Counted from the first letter of the stretch, positions 53,358 to 61,148 are shown. The stretch: DNA of 64,000 nt from Syntrophomonas sp. (GCA_016841245.1 JAENZN010000002.1:182344-246343); one strand, 5' to 3'. Program-made: numbers and translations. The notes: generated from the letters alone by a model not told the origin.

Positions 53358-54972
53358 TATTTGATCCCCCCATTTCTTTAGTTATCTGATCGAGGATATG
53401 ATATCCAGCTAAAATTGCCATTGGAACTTCAGGAAGCTTATTGGAAACTTTAACGTTACAACTCAATTCTTCAGAAGGTATCGAACTTATGATAAACTTT
53501 TTTACATATTCTAGAAGTTCATATGGCCCTATCAACTCTTGCTCCTTGCGTTGAGTCTCAGTCATACAAAATATCCTTTGAAAAAAATTGTAAGAACAAA
53601 AACAGGGGCGCATTTGCTCGATATATTGATCAATAGATGCTTTGAGTTTTTGGGGTATTTGATTTTCTACTTTTCTTGGCCTATAAACTTTTGCTTTATC
53701 TTTTCCTTGACTATAATGGATTTCAGCATTCCACCGAAACTTTTTTTTCTCGAAATTGGAGTGATAGTTCGTTAACTCGACCCTATATGCATTTATTATC
53801 ATATATGGGATATGATATTTGAATTTAGATACATCTCTCTTCGGTTGCTCAACCTTTGGTTCGAATTCTGTATAATTCAAATTTAAGAAAGGTATAGTAG
53901 CATCGTGTCTTATGGGGATGTAACCCTGTGGTATTGTTTCATTAGCATCGAAGGCAATAGCTCGTGCAATCGCATATGACATTTTTGGGGGTACTGCATT
54001 GCCGACCAATGTATGCTTTATCCCTTTTGATTGTCCATAGAATTTATAGTCGATGGGGAAACTCATCATAGAAGCCGCTTCTCGAACTGTAGGTAAACGG
54101 TAACCACCATCATTTGCTGACAAGATCATCGATTCCCTTGAACTTGCCGACATATTAGCCATCACGGTCCTTGCAGGGTTATCAAGGTTTTCGGGGAAGG
54201 ACATTTTTCCCATATACCCCTTATCTTCTTTTAATCTCTTTGCTGTTTTCCATTCGAAAGGCTGGAGCCTATATATGTATTGGTGATCTGTGACCTCATC
54301 GCGGGGGAGCTGAAAGTTAGGATAATTACAATCTTGGATGATTTCTTTTTCTTGGTCTAATGGCGAACCTAATGATTCTACGACTGTCCTTAAGCTCATT
54401 ATCTGGTTTTCATCATTTGTCTTTTGCGGAATGGGGAATTCTCCACAGAGGAATCTTTTTCTATTTGTTGGTGCGCCATAATATTTAGCATTATAAATAC
54501 CAGATGAATCATTTATCACTTTCAAAGAGAAATCTCCTGTCAATCCCAAATCAGAGGCAGAATATTGATCTTGTAAATATTTCTTGATATTTGGTACGTT
54601 TTCCAAGACCCAATAACGCAATATTGAATTTTCTTTGTATTTCTTTCGAGCGATGATCCTCAAATATGCTTTTATTAACTCAATACCTAAAGTCTTGTCT
54701 CCCTGTCCGGATTTATTGGAATTAGAAAAGGCGACACAGGGTGGTGAACCGATTATCACTTCTGTATCAGGAACTAACGTATGAAATTCTTCATCAGGTA
54801 ATTTTGAAATACTTATCACGTTATCAAGTATTACATTACATTGCGGCTTATTAGCAAGATATGTATTTACGGCAGGAATCCATTTATCGACTGCAAAGCA
54901 AACATCGAAGCCTGCCTGTCTAAAGCCTTCGGAAAATCCTCCTGCCCCGCAAAAGAAATCTGCGACCCTCAT
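53308..54972 (-). CDS. DNA (cytosine-5) methyltransferase of island 2
   Basis: In this 554-residue protein the C5-methyltransferase motifs are all present in the first 345 residues: FFCGAGG (I), GSPPCVAFSNSN (IV), ENVPNI (VI), NRKRF (VIII), REAASMMSFPIDYKF and GNAVPP (X). The extra ~200 C-terminal residues are not a known target domain and may bind partners. It is first in the cassette, with TAGGAGA about 10 nt before the ATG. It is not close to the island 1 enzyme. Recognition sequence unknown. Confidence 0.92.
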   Translation of the reverse strand: MRVADFFCGAGGFSEGFRQAGFDVCFAVDKWIPAVNTYLANKPQCNVILDNVISISKLPDEEFHTLVPDTEVIIGSPPCVAFSNSNKSGQGDKTLGIELIKAYLRIIARKKYKENSILRYWVLENVPNIKKYLQDQYSASDLGLTGDFSLKVINDSSGIYNAKYYGAPTNRKRFLCGEFPIPQKTNDENQIMSLRTVVESLGSPLDQEKEIIQDCNYPNFQLPRDEVTDHQYIYRLQPFEWKTAKRLKEDKGYMGKMSFPENLDNPARTVMANMSASSRESMILSANDGGYRLPTVREAASMMSFPIDYKFYGQSKGIKHTLVGNAVPPKMSYAIARAIAFDANETIPQGYIPIRHDATIPFLNLNYTEFEPKVEQPKRDVSKFKYHIPYMIINAYRVELTNYHSNFEKKKFRWNAEIHYSQGKDKAKVYRPRKVENQIPQKLKASIDQYIEQMRPCFCSYNFFQRIFCMTETQRKEQELIGPYELLEYVKKFIISSIPSEELSCNVKVSNKLPEVPMAILAGYHILDQITKEMGGSNNGCCYKKSKTGRVANQ

Positions 54973-55216
54973 ACTTGATCGATCTCCTATCGTCTATGTC
55001 TTCAAATATAATCAGTTATCATTTGCTGCGAACTTCGCATTATTGCCTAATTTAGTGATCTATCAGTCTGTAATTATATGGCAGGCTGTGTGAAAACCAA
55101 TACACCTGTCATTTAAAATAATTTCATCGATATTTAACGGCCAATTTGCCAAAAAAATAAATTCCTGGGCATCTATCCCTGTAATAATCTATTAAAGCCA
55201 TTAACTACTAGGTTTT

Positions 55217-56395
55217 CTACAAGTTGACTATTTCTATTGCATTTAACGGTAGATACATTCCATTGGGGTCTACATGGGAATATTCTGATATCGCACCAGT
55301 TTCTTTTAAGTCATTATAAATATCCCAACTAGTCCGAATATCGTAACCTTTTTTTGCTAGATATGTTTCAATGAAGTATTTAGATCCTAAAAAGCCATTT
55401 TCAAATGATCTAAAATGTGTATATGCTTCTTTAATTTCTTTAACAAAAACAGGAGTCGATATTTTTTCATATTGAGAACGAACCTCAACTAAAGTTAATT
55501 CATTAATTGTATCCTGATCTGCTTCTTGTAATGATAAAAACTCAGGGAAAGTAATTTGATCATACGAATTCTGAGGATTGGTTTTTTTAAACTCATATAT
55601 TAGTTCAAATCTTGGTGAAACCGGAGTGTCGCTACTTGAAAGATAATACCAATCGCCTTTTTTTCTATCATTACTGACGAAAACAACGTCATGCTTTTTC
55701 CCTAAAGAAAGCATTATTTTCCAAATGATTAAATCGCCAACACCTCCATCAGCTTTTTTCTGATCTGCATAACCTGGTGGGATATTACATTTATAGCGAT
55801 TTTCCATATTCTCCTTTATAACTTTTTTATCTTCTTCACTTATGGATATAATCATTTCATCGCTAATAAACTCCTTATAAAACGAAAGGATAGGGTCATC
55901 CCAGTACAATTCTTTAATACTTTCTAAAACCTTGGGAATTAGCGCATTATATTCTTGGACTACTTCTGCTATTTTTCTTGACGCATCCTGTAATTTGTTA
56001 TAATTTGAATTTCCCTGGAGCAGAGGAACATTACCTACATCAAAATTAGCGGTTGGATTTGAACTTTTCTCCAATTTTTCAAATTTTGAAAATAAATCTT
56101 TAATCCTATTACCTCTGTTTATGGCAAACTCCTGCAAAGCTCGCAATGGAATAAGCAAGCGTTTCTCATTTTTTAATTTTGTATAGATAGCTTTAATGTC
56201 TTCAAAACCTTTTTCGCTAACGCTATAAGGTGATAGAAGAATATTGGTATCTAATACAAACACACAAGATTTAGCCATTTTTTTATAAGATGAATATTTA
56301 TGATCTAAAAAAGATTTATCAGGAAAAATTTGGTCCACATAAAATATGTTCTTATTGTCCAAAGTTATCTCCCCATCATCTATTTTCTTAGTCAC
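55217..56395 (-). CDS. PIN-like (PIN_8/DUF4935) ribonuclease-type protein
   Basis: The 392-residue protein has the PIN-like domain pattern: VFVLDTNILLSPYSVSEKG (Asp), LRALQEFAINRGNRI (Glu), GGVGDLIIWKIML (Asp) and DVVFVSNDRKKGDWY (Asp). These are the four acidic positions of a metal-dependent nuclease. The C-terminal ~120 residues are unassigned. DUF4935 proteins are frequent in defence islands as single genes. It is separated by 244 bp from the methyltransferase cassette and in the same direction. Start GTG is uncertain. Confidence 0.75.
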   Translation of the reverse strand: MTKKIDDGEITLDNKNIFYVDQIFPDKSFLDHKYSSYKKMAKSCVFVLDTNILLSPYSVSEKGFEDIKAIYTKLKNEKRLLIPLRALQEFAINRGNRIKDLFSKFEKLEKSSNPTANFDVGNVPLLQGNSNYNKLQDASRKIAEVVQEYNALIPKVLESIKELYWDDPILSFYKEFISDEMIISISEEDKKVIKENMENRYKCNIPPGYADQKKADGGVGDLIIWKIMLSLGKKHDVVFVSNDRKKGDWYYLSSSDTPVSPRFELIYEFKKTNPQNSYDQITFPEFLSLQEADQDTINELTLVEVRSQYEKISTPVFVKEIKEAYTHFRSFENGFLGSKYFIETYLAKKGYDIRTSWDIYNDLKETGAISEYSHVDPNGMYLPLNAIEIVNL

Positions 56396-56485
56396 CTATT
56401 ATAGCTAGACCTACAGCTTTTACCCAAGATCGCATTATATACAAGCTACCAACTCAAGTAACTGGGCATTATTAACTTAACTATA

Positions 56486-56725
56486 CTATTCCATTTTAAC
56501 CCTATATCTCTGCTGTCCTGAGGAAGTTTTCTCAATCGCCTGTATAGAAGCCTTTGACGTATTTACATAATTCAAAAACAATGTACCAAGCAAAAGCCGT
56601 TCACTACGAGAAATCCGGTTCCATTCATAGCCCTTGAATAAATCTCTTACAAGGAAAACTTCCCCTTGATTTAAGTTCTCTGTTTCTTTAATTGCATTAT
56701 TTAAAAGTTCATTCACATCTGGCAT
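56486..56725 (-). CDS. DUF1413-like small protein
   Basis: A 79-residue protein resembling DUF1413 (NELLNNAIKETENLNQGEVF, LVRDLFKGYEWNRISRSERL, LLGTLFLNYVNTSKASIQAI). The family is small, single-domain and possibly DNA-associated; a role is not known. Start ATG 56725 follows GGAGG at 7-8 nt; an upstream in-frame start lacks one. It lies between island 2 and the excisionase-like gene and may be cargo or backbone. Confidence 0.65.
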   Translation of the reverse strand: MPDVNELLNNAIKETENLNQGEVFLVRDLFKGYEWNRISRSERLLLGTLFLNYVNTSKASIQAIEKTSSGQQRYRVKME

Positions 56726-56806
56726 CAAAGAACCTCCATATAATATCAATAATAATAACGTTATTAATATGAATTGTATCAGCTATATGAATTTATTTCC
56801 ATCAAA

Positions 56807-56852
56807 AAAGAGAACATAAGCGCAAACTTATGTCCTCTTGTTCATTCATTTT
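56807..56852 (-). repeat. Right copy of the direct repeat flanking island 2; terminator of xis-like gene
   Basis: Same block as at 48551-48597. On the minus strand it folds as GGACATAAG / CTTATGTTC with a 6-nt loop followed by TTTTTT. It is 9 bp past the stop of the excisionase-like gene, so it is that gene's terminator. Confidence 0.65.
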
Positions 56853-56860
56853 AATTACTG

Positions 56861-57109
56861 CTAAACCTGTACTTTTAGCTCTTGTCGGTATTGGGCGTAA
56901 TGGTCGCTTAATACATACTCGATAACCCATATTTTAGGTATCCTATAGGTACTGCGGATGAAAAAGTACTTTATATATTTCCCATGCAAAATCTTTCGTG
57001 CCGTGGTCTCCCCAATGCCGCCCAACATAGCTCTGAATTCATCCAGTGTAACGACATCAGGATACGGCTCAAAAAGCTGCTCGTAGTATTCTTGATTTTT
57101 CACAGTCAT
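56861..57109 (-). CDS. Excisionase-like small helix-turn-helix protein (1)
   Basis: The 82-residue protein follows the small MerR/Xis pattern (QLFEPYPDVVTLDEFRAMLG, GIGETTARKILHGKYIKYFF, TYRIPKIWVIEYVLSDHYAQ). It is clearly paralogous to the xis next to the integrase (both read Y/FPDVV-x-x-x-x-M-LGGI-E-T-R-L-I-K-F-R-TY-IPK). It lies on the opposite side of the attachment core from the integrase. It could act as a directionality factor or as an activator of the adjacent genes. Confidence 0.72.
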   Translation of the reverse strand: MTVKNQEYYEQLFEPYPDVVTLDEFRAMLGGIGETTARKILHGKYIKYFFIRSTYRIPKIWVIEYVLSDHYAQYRQELKVQV

Positions 57110-57203
57110 CAGCTCCTAAAAAAATTTGTCAATGGTAGGATGACTGTTACAATATCGGATTTTGATTGCCACACGTTCAACGTTCCGACGACAGATGATC
57201 CGG

Positions 57204-57237
57204 ATATCCCTCCTGAACATCCCTCCAATATCCCTCC
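57204..57237. repeat. Integrase arm-type repeats, side 1 (three copies)
   Basis: Three copies of A-T/C-ATCCCTCC at 57204-57213, 57217-57226 and 57228-57237. The same decamer occurs in inverted orientation on the far side of the attachment core. Repeated short sites on both sides of a core are typical of the arm-binding domain of tyrosine integrases. Confidence 0.6.
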
Positions 57238-57401
57238 AACGTCCAAAATTTATCTCAAAACCGCTCTTTTTAGATAGCCTTGGAGTGACGTGGGATTCCG
57301 GGTTTTAAGTGCCGCAAACGCCCATTATACAAGGTTTTTTGGGGTCTGAGGATTCCGTTAGAGTACGTTACATTCCCGATGTTTCCGGTGATATTGAGGG
57401 A

Positions 57402-57455
57402 CTCAAAATGCGGCGGATAACTTCCATGCCGGTTCGACTCCGGCCATCGGCACCA
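57402..57455 (+). other. Attachment core: 3' half of a tRNA-Leu(CAA) gene
   Basis: The sequence from the anticodon loop (CTCAAAA) onward is a good class II tRNA 3' half: TGCGG (3' anticodon stem), variable arm GGA-TAACT-TCC, T arm GCCGG-TTCGACT-CCGGC (57428-57444), acceptor CATCGGC, A, CCA. The 5' half does not match: no CCGCA stem partner or D arm is found upstream, although CCCGATG at 57375 happens to pair with the acceptor. This is therefore a tRNA fragment used as integration target, not a functional tRNA. It lies 170 bp from the integrase stop codon. Confidence 0.75.
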
Positions 57456-57614
57456 GGAATAATCGCTCTTGAACCGCGATATAAGCGGATTCGAGGGCTT
57501 TTTCTTTTCTCGCGGCACCTTCCTGTTTACCACCCTGCATATCGTCACATGGACTATTTTAGCGCAAATTTGCAGTGCTCTCAGCTCCCTATTTACCTGG
57601 CATTCCGCCGTTTT

Positions 57615-57636
57615 GGAGGGATGTCAGGAGGGATAT
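57615..57636. repeat. Integrase arm-type repeats, side 2 (two copies)
   Basis: GGAGGGATGT (57615-57624) and GGAGGGATAT (57627-57636), inverted copies of the repeats at 57204-57237. The second overlaps the last codons and stop of the integrase gene, where it encodes Y-P-S. Confidence 0.6.
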
Positions 57637-59099
57637 ACGCCGATGATAGCATTTGCTGAAGCGACCTTGGAACTGAAATCCAGATGGGTGTAAATGTTTG
57701 AGGTGGTGGAAATATCGCTGTGTCCCAACCACTCCTGGATCTCTTTCAGGCTGACTCCGTTGGCGTACAATAAACTGGCGCAGCTGTGGCGCAGGTCGTG
57801 GAAACGGATTTTTTTGAGGCCGTGGTTTTTCAGCATGAGTGCGAAATTCTGGGTGATATAGCCCGGCTTGACCCGTTCTCCCAGCTCGTTCACATAAATA
57901 TAGCCAAGATACTCCCGGCAATATTCTTTCCCACATACTTTTTGATTGCGCTCCTGCTCAACCTTCAGCCGCCGGAGAAGCTTTTCAAAGGGTTCTACCA
58001 GCGGCAGGGCGCGGTTGCTCGACTTGGTTTTGGCGCGGTCCTTTTCCACGATGATGGCTTTTCCGTCCACCCTTACCTCGGTTACGGTATGTTTTATGGA
58101 CAGCGTCTTTTTTTCAAAGTCAATGGCGTCCCATTTCAGGCCCACGATTTCACTGCGGCGCAGCCCGTAAAACGCTCCTAATATAACGGCCAGCTCTATC
58201 GGCTTGTTTTTCACGACGGCGAACAAGGCTTCCAATTCGGCAGCATCGTAAATGCTGCCCACGAATTTTGTGGTTTTGGGCCGCTCGATCCGGTCGGCGG
58301 GGTTAAAAGCGATAAGGCCCACCTTGTAAGCGTACTGCAACGCCTTGCGAATGTTGGCGTGGCGATGGATCACCGTGCAGGCGCTTAAGCCTTTCTCGTT
58401 CAGCTCGTACTGATAATAGTCCTGGATGTGTTTCGGCGTAACGTCCTTCAGCGTAAGCTTGAACTCCTTAAAATAAGGAATAATGCAGCTCTTGATGCAC
58501 ATAGCGTAAGAGGCGTAGGTGGTCATTTCCACATTGTGCTTGATCATCTCCAGCCATTCCAGCAGGAAATCGGTGAACAGTATCCGCACCTCGCCGGAGA
58601 TCGGGTTTGCTTGGTCGGCCGGATTGTCCCGGATCAGTTCAAGCTCCACGGCATAGTCCAAGGCTTCTTGGATGACCTCGTGATACTGGAGCAGGGCGGC
58701 GTTTAAGGCGTTTTTTTCTGTTTTCTCGTACTGATAGTAGACTTCAATATCCCTCGGCTTTAATTTGGCCACCGTCACGGCGGTATCCTTAAAGTAAGGG
58801 ATGATGAAGGTCTTGGCAGCATATGCGTAGAGGGCGTAGGTGTCGGCCTCCACTCTGCCCATAACCTCCTGCAGCCATTTGTTTAAGAAGACTGCAAACA
58901 AAGCGTTTTTGTCGCTCATTGCCGTATCGGGGTTAAACTCTTGCCTGGTCCTCCAAAGCAGCGCTTCGGCGCGCTTTTTATTCCCCTTGACGGGGAGTCC
59001 CGTGCTGACAGACTTGGTTTGGCGCTTTCCGTTCATATCCTTGTAGGTGAGGATCATCTGGAAATAGCCGTTTTTTTCTCGTAGATGTCCTGTTACCAT
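57624..59099 (-). CDS. int: Tyrosine integrase with duplicated core-binding domain
   Basis: The 491-residue protein has an N-terminal arm-binding domain (residues 1-60), two successive SAM-like core-binding domains (about 65-165 and 170-275) and a catalytic domain from ~290. The active site is complete: GLRRSEI (Arg, near 312), a Lys in the following sheet, FHDLRHSCASLL (His-x-x-Arg, near 435), WLGHSDISTT (His) and NIYTHL (Tyr). Related ICE integrases are about 390-410 residues with one core-binding domain. It catalyses excision and insertion, probably at tRNA-Leu. It follows the xis gene by 105 bp. Confidence 0.9.
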   Translation of the reverse strand: MVTGHLREKNGYFQMILTYKDMNGKRQTKSVSTGLPVKGNKKRAEALLWRTRQEFNPDTAMSDKNALFAVFLNKWLQEVMGRVEADTYALYAYAAKTFIIPYFKDTAVTVAKLKPRDIEVYYQYEKTEKNALNAALLQYHEVIQEALDYAVELELIRDNPADQANPISGEVRILFTDFLLEWLEMIKHNVEMTTYASYAMCIKSCIIPYFKEFKLTLKDVTPKHIQDYYQYELNEKGLSACTVIHRHANIRKALQYAYKVGLIAFNPADRIERPKTTKFVGSIYDAAELEALFAVVKNKPIELAVILGAFYGLRRSEIVGLKWDAIDFEKKTLSIKHTVTEVRVDGKAIIVEKDRAKTKSSNRALPLVEPFEKLLRRLKVEQERNQKVCGKEYCREYLGYIYVNELGERVKPGYITQNFALMLKNHGLKKIRFHDLRHSCASLLYANGVSLKEIQEWLGHSDISTTSNIYTHLDFSSKVASANAIIGVYPS

Positions 59100-59204
59100 T
59101 AATTTTTTTGCCTCCTTAAATCAGTAACAGCTTATACTCACCTACCATTGACGGCTTTAGTGTAGCAGTTATTCAAAATATCTTGCAAAGGTGCGAACGA
59201 TATT

Positions 59205-59426
59205 TTACGTATCGGATTCCTGCACGACCGCCAGGTATTCGAAAATATGAAGCTTGGGAATTTTATACGTTCGGCCTATTTTAAAGTGCTTAATCTGATT
59301 TTGCCGCAAGAGGCGGTATCCAGTTTTTTCGCTGATACCGCCCAGCATTTCACACATCTGCTCCACACTGACCACATCCGGGTAATCCTGAAAAATCAGC
59401 CTATACGCTTCATTGCTTTTCAGCAA
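59205..59426 (-). CDS. xis: Excisionase (Xis) adjacent to integrase
   Basis: A 73-residue helix-turn-helix protein of the Tn916/Tn1549 Xis type (FQDYPDVVSVEQMCEMLGGI, SEKTGYRLLRQNQIKHFKIG, TYKIPKLHIFEYLAVV). Start TTG is 9 nt after AAGGGG. Its place directly before int fits a directionality factor that bends DNA at the ICE ends. A hairpin-rich leader precedes it, so it is probably controlled by termination. Confidence 0.85.
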   Translation of the reverse strand: MLKSNEAYRLIFQDYPDVVSVEQMCEMLGGISEKTGYRLLRQNQIKHFKIGRTYKIPKLHIFEYLAVVQESDT

Positions 59427-59452
59427 GGTATCAGCCCCTTTCTCTTAAATAT

Positions 59453-59537
59453 AGAAATGCAGGCAGCAGGGGCGCACCCATGATTGGGTGCGCGTACATG
59501 TTCGCTCAAGAGGTGCGCACCCCTGACCTGCGTTTCT
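59453..59537 (-). promoter_or_regulatory. Leader with alternative hairpins before xis/int
   Basis: A large imperfect inverted repeat (outer arms AGAAATGCAGG at 59453 and CCTGCGTTTCT ending 59537, inner arms CAGGGG-CGCACC and GGTGCGCACCCCTG) competes with an internal hairpin CGCACCCA-TGAT-TGGGTGCG (59473-59492). Three copies of the GGTGCG/CGCACC unit allow exclusive pairings, as in an attenuator. It lies 27 bp upstream of the xis start. Confidence 0.5.
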
Positions 59538-59539
59538 GT

Positions 59540-59985
59540 TAATGATTCCATCGTTATACGGGTTTATCGGATGGACGGCGGCTGACCGTCCTCATAGGAA
59601 TTTAACCTCCCCCCATACTGACGGGCCATCCCCATTGCCTGCGACGCTTTTAACGCTCGGACTGTGGCTGGACGGAAGTATCATTGTGCCGGCCCATGCG
59701 TCGTCGCCCCACAAGCTGCTAGGCTCATTTTGCGGCCTGGGTGTTGATCGCTCATTCCCTTGGGGAAGTTCGTGGCGCACCCGCCGTCTGGCTCGGCATT
59801 GACCGTAAGTATCCGATTTGCCCTATGCTGCACGGTGTTTTGCCGCGCTTTCTTTGCCAAAGAACGAAAGGCGTTTGTCAGCCTGTAAAAATTCACTGGT
59901 TTCACAGCGGATTTTTGCGGACCGACAATACAAATAGCCTGTAAGGAGAGCATGGAAAGGGTCATGCTTCCGCACAGGCTATTGA
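59540..59985. other. Intergenic stretch between orf8-like and xis genes
   Basis: About 450 bp. Overlapping ORFs exist on both strands but none has a ribosome site or a recognisable product. The longest minus ORF, 59681-59965, has no good start context. Length and place match the long untranslated region upstream of xis in Tn916-like elements. Confidence 0.4.
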
Positions 59986-60231
59986 TTATGCCACCTTAAA
60001 CGTAAGAATTTTGGTAATAAGTTTGGTTTCCAACCTGCGCTTCAATTCATCGTCAACATATAAATGAGGGTTACCGTTGTCCTCGTAAAGCCGCTTGGTC
60101 GATAAAGCAGCTATGTAACCCTCGTAATGTTTCAGCACGGCGTTGATCGCATCGACATTGCCGCTGGCCGCCATTCTGATGACGGAGAAAGGAAGTAGGC
60201 TGGTATCCGGAGATTTGTGCTTATTTATCAT
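59986..60231 (-). CDS. Tn916 Orf8-like helix-turn-helix regulator
   Basis: The 81-residue protein has the family's typical block DTSLLPFSVIRMAASGNVDA, INAVLKHYEGYIAALSTKRL, then DDELKRRLETKLITKILTF. Orf8 and Orf7 of Tn916 together activate transcription of xis, int and, after circularisation, the transfer genes. It overlaps the sigma-like gene by 11 bp (translationally coupled), as in Tn916. Confidence 0.88.
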   Translation of the reverse strand: MINKHKSPDTSLLPFSVIRMAASGNVDAINAVLKHYEGYIAALSTKRLYEDNGNPHLYVDDELKRRLETKLITKILTFKVA

Positions 60232-60796
60232 CAGCTTTTCCCTCCAGTATTTCTTTTAATTGCTTGAGTGAGCTTGTCCGGTGATATTGGACTGTGCGCC
60301 GAACCATGTTCAACGTTTCTCCGATTTCCTTATCCGACATGTCAAGGAAGTAGGCCAGCAGGATAATGTCTCGTTTTTTTTCGGGCAAGGCGGCTAAAGC
60401 TGTACTGACCAGATCATTCTTTACCGCAACCTCGTACCCCATCACGCTGAAATAGTGGCTGTCGATGGAATATTCATCCATAACGTAAAGCTGATCTAAT
60501 TCCTGCGGGGACAGATCTGAAAAGGATATCTCATATTGCAAGCGCCGCTGGGCTTCGCGTATACAATCACGGCATTGTTCTCGCAATACCTTTTTGCAGA
60601 AGCTGTCAAACTGGTGCCGGATAGTTTTCCGTTGGGAAGAAGATAGCTCCATTGAGTTCACCGCCTTCCGTACCCGCAAGGCGGTGTTCGTTTCCCTTTC
60701 AATCACTATCCCGTTTGAAAAATGAATTTTGGCAAACTTCCAGGTAAAAATTTGAAATTTATTTTTAAAAAATTGATTGTATGGACTTGTCCACAT
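60221..60796 (-). CDS. Tn916 Orf7-like sigma-70-family regulator
   Basis: A 191-residue sigma-like protein: FKNKFQIFTWKFAKIHFSNG at the N-terminus and a region 4-type helix-turn-helix (ALAALPEKKRDIILLAYFLD, MSDKEIGETLNMVRRTVQYH). It is the partner of the Orf8-like protein and the target of Orf9 repression in Tn916. No clear ribosome site precedes the ATG at 60796. A strong terminator hairpin lies 12 bp upstream of the start, so expression may depend on anti-termination or read-through. Confidence 0.85.
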   Translation of the reverse strand: MWTSPYNQFFKNKFQIFTWKFAKIHFSNGIVIERETNTALRVRKAVNSMELSSSQRKTIRHQFDSFCKKVLREQCRDCIREAQRRLQYEISFSDLSPQELDQLYVMDEYSIDSHYFSVMGYEVAVKNDLVSTALAALPEKKRDIILLAYFLDMSDKEIGETLNMVRRTVQYHRTSSLKQLKEILEGKADDK

Positions 60797-60807
60797 TAAA
60801 CAACCAC

Positions 60808-60852
60808 AAAAAAGGCCCGTGATTTGCCAATAGCAAATTGCGGGCCTTTTTA
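60808..60852 (-). terminator. Attenuator/terminator directly before the sigma-like gene
   Basis: Stem AAAAAGGCCCG...ATTTGC / GCAAAT...CGGGCCTTTTT with one internal 2-nt mismatch and a 5-nt loop. T residues follow on both strands, six of them on the minus strand just ahead of the orf7-like ATG. Confidence 0.75.
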
Positions 60853-60914
60853 TATCCCGATCGCTTGTTAACTGATATATAGATTGGATATTACAAAATG
60901 TACGGAAGATTTCT

Positions 60915-60956
60915 TTATTTCAAGCCTCTTAAAGCTGCCTTTATCTTAATCCCCAT
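60915..60956 (-). CDS. 13-residue micro-ORF with perfect ribosome site
   Basis: MGIKIKAALRGLK, preceded by AAAAGGAGGG at 4-5 nt and ending TAA. It lies between two terminators, upstream of the attenuator of the sigma-like gene. The strong initiation site makes chance unlikely. It may be a leader peptide whose translation controls the following hairpin, or a small cationic peptide. Confidence 0.4.
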   Translation of the reverse strand: MGIKIKAALRGLK

Positions 60957-61052
60957 TTTGCCCTCCTTTTGTTTAACCGGCAAAATGTTGAAAAGGCCAG
61001 GTGGATAAAAAGCTCTAATCATAGCTGCTGAAGATCTATGAACTGTGTAGAC

Positions 61053-61088
61053 AAAATAACCCTATCCCAAGAAGGGCAGGGTTATTTT
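61053..61088. terminator. Bidirectional terminator in the leader region
   Basis: Perfect 11-bp stem AAAATAACCCT / AGGGTTATTTT with 14-nt loop (CCC/GGG can pair further). T or A tracts on both sides. Confidence 0.7.
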
Positions 61089-61148
61089 GCGTTATATTAT
61101 TTTTCGGTAGCCAGGCTATCATAGTGCTGTTAAACAGTACCTTAGACC

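Noticed and set aside
48711..54972. Assignment of the island 2 cassette to DISARM or BREX
   Set aside because: The marker genes DrmA/DrmB or PglX/PglZ/BrxC/BrxL are absent. Only a methyltransferase and a helicase are shared in general terms.
57375..57455. Complete tRNA-Leu gene
   Set aside because: The acceptor 5' strand almost pairs, but there is no D arm, no matching 5' anticodon stem and the first base pair is C:C. Only the 3' half is tRNA-like.
57270..57548. Minus-strand ORF containing WCRWPESNRHG
   Set aside because: This string is the well-known false translation of the antisense of a tRNA 3' end. Here it only marks the tRNA-Leu fragment.
59681..59965. 94-codon minus ORF between orf8-like and xis genes
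   Set aside because: No ribosome site, composition unlike the neighbours, overlapping ORFs on both strands.
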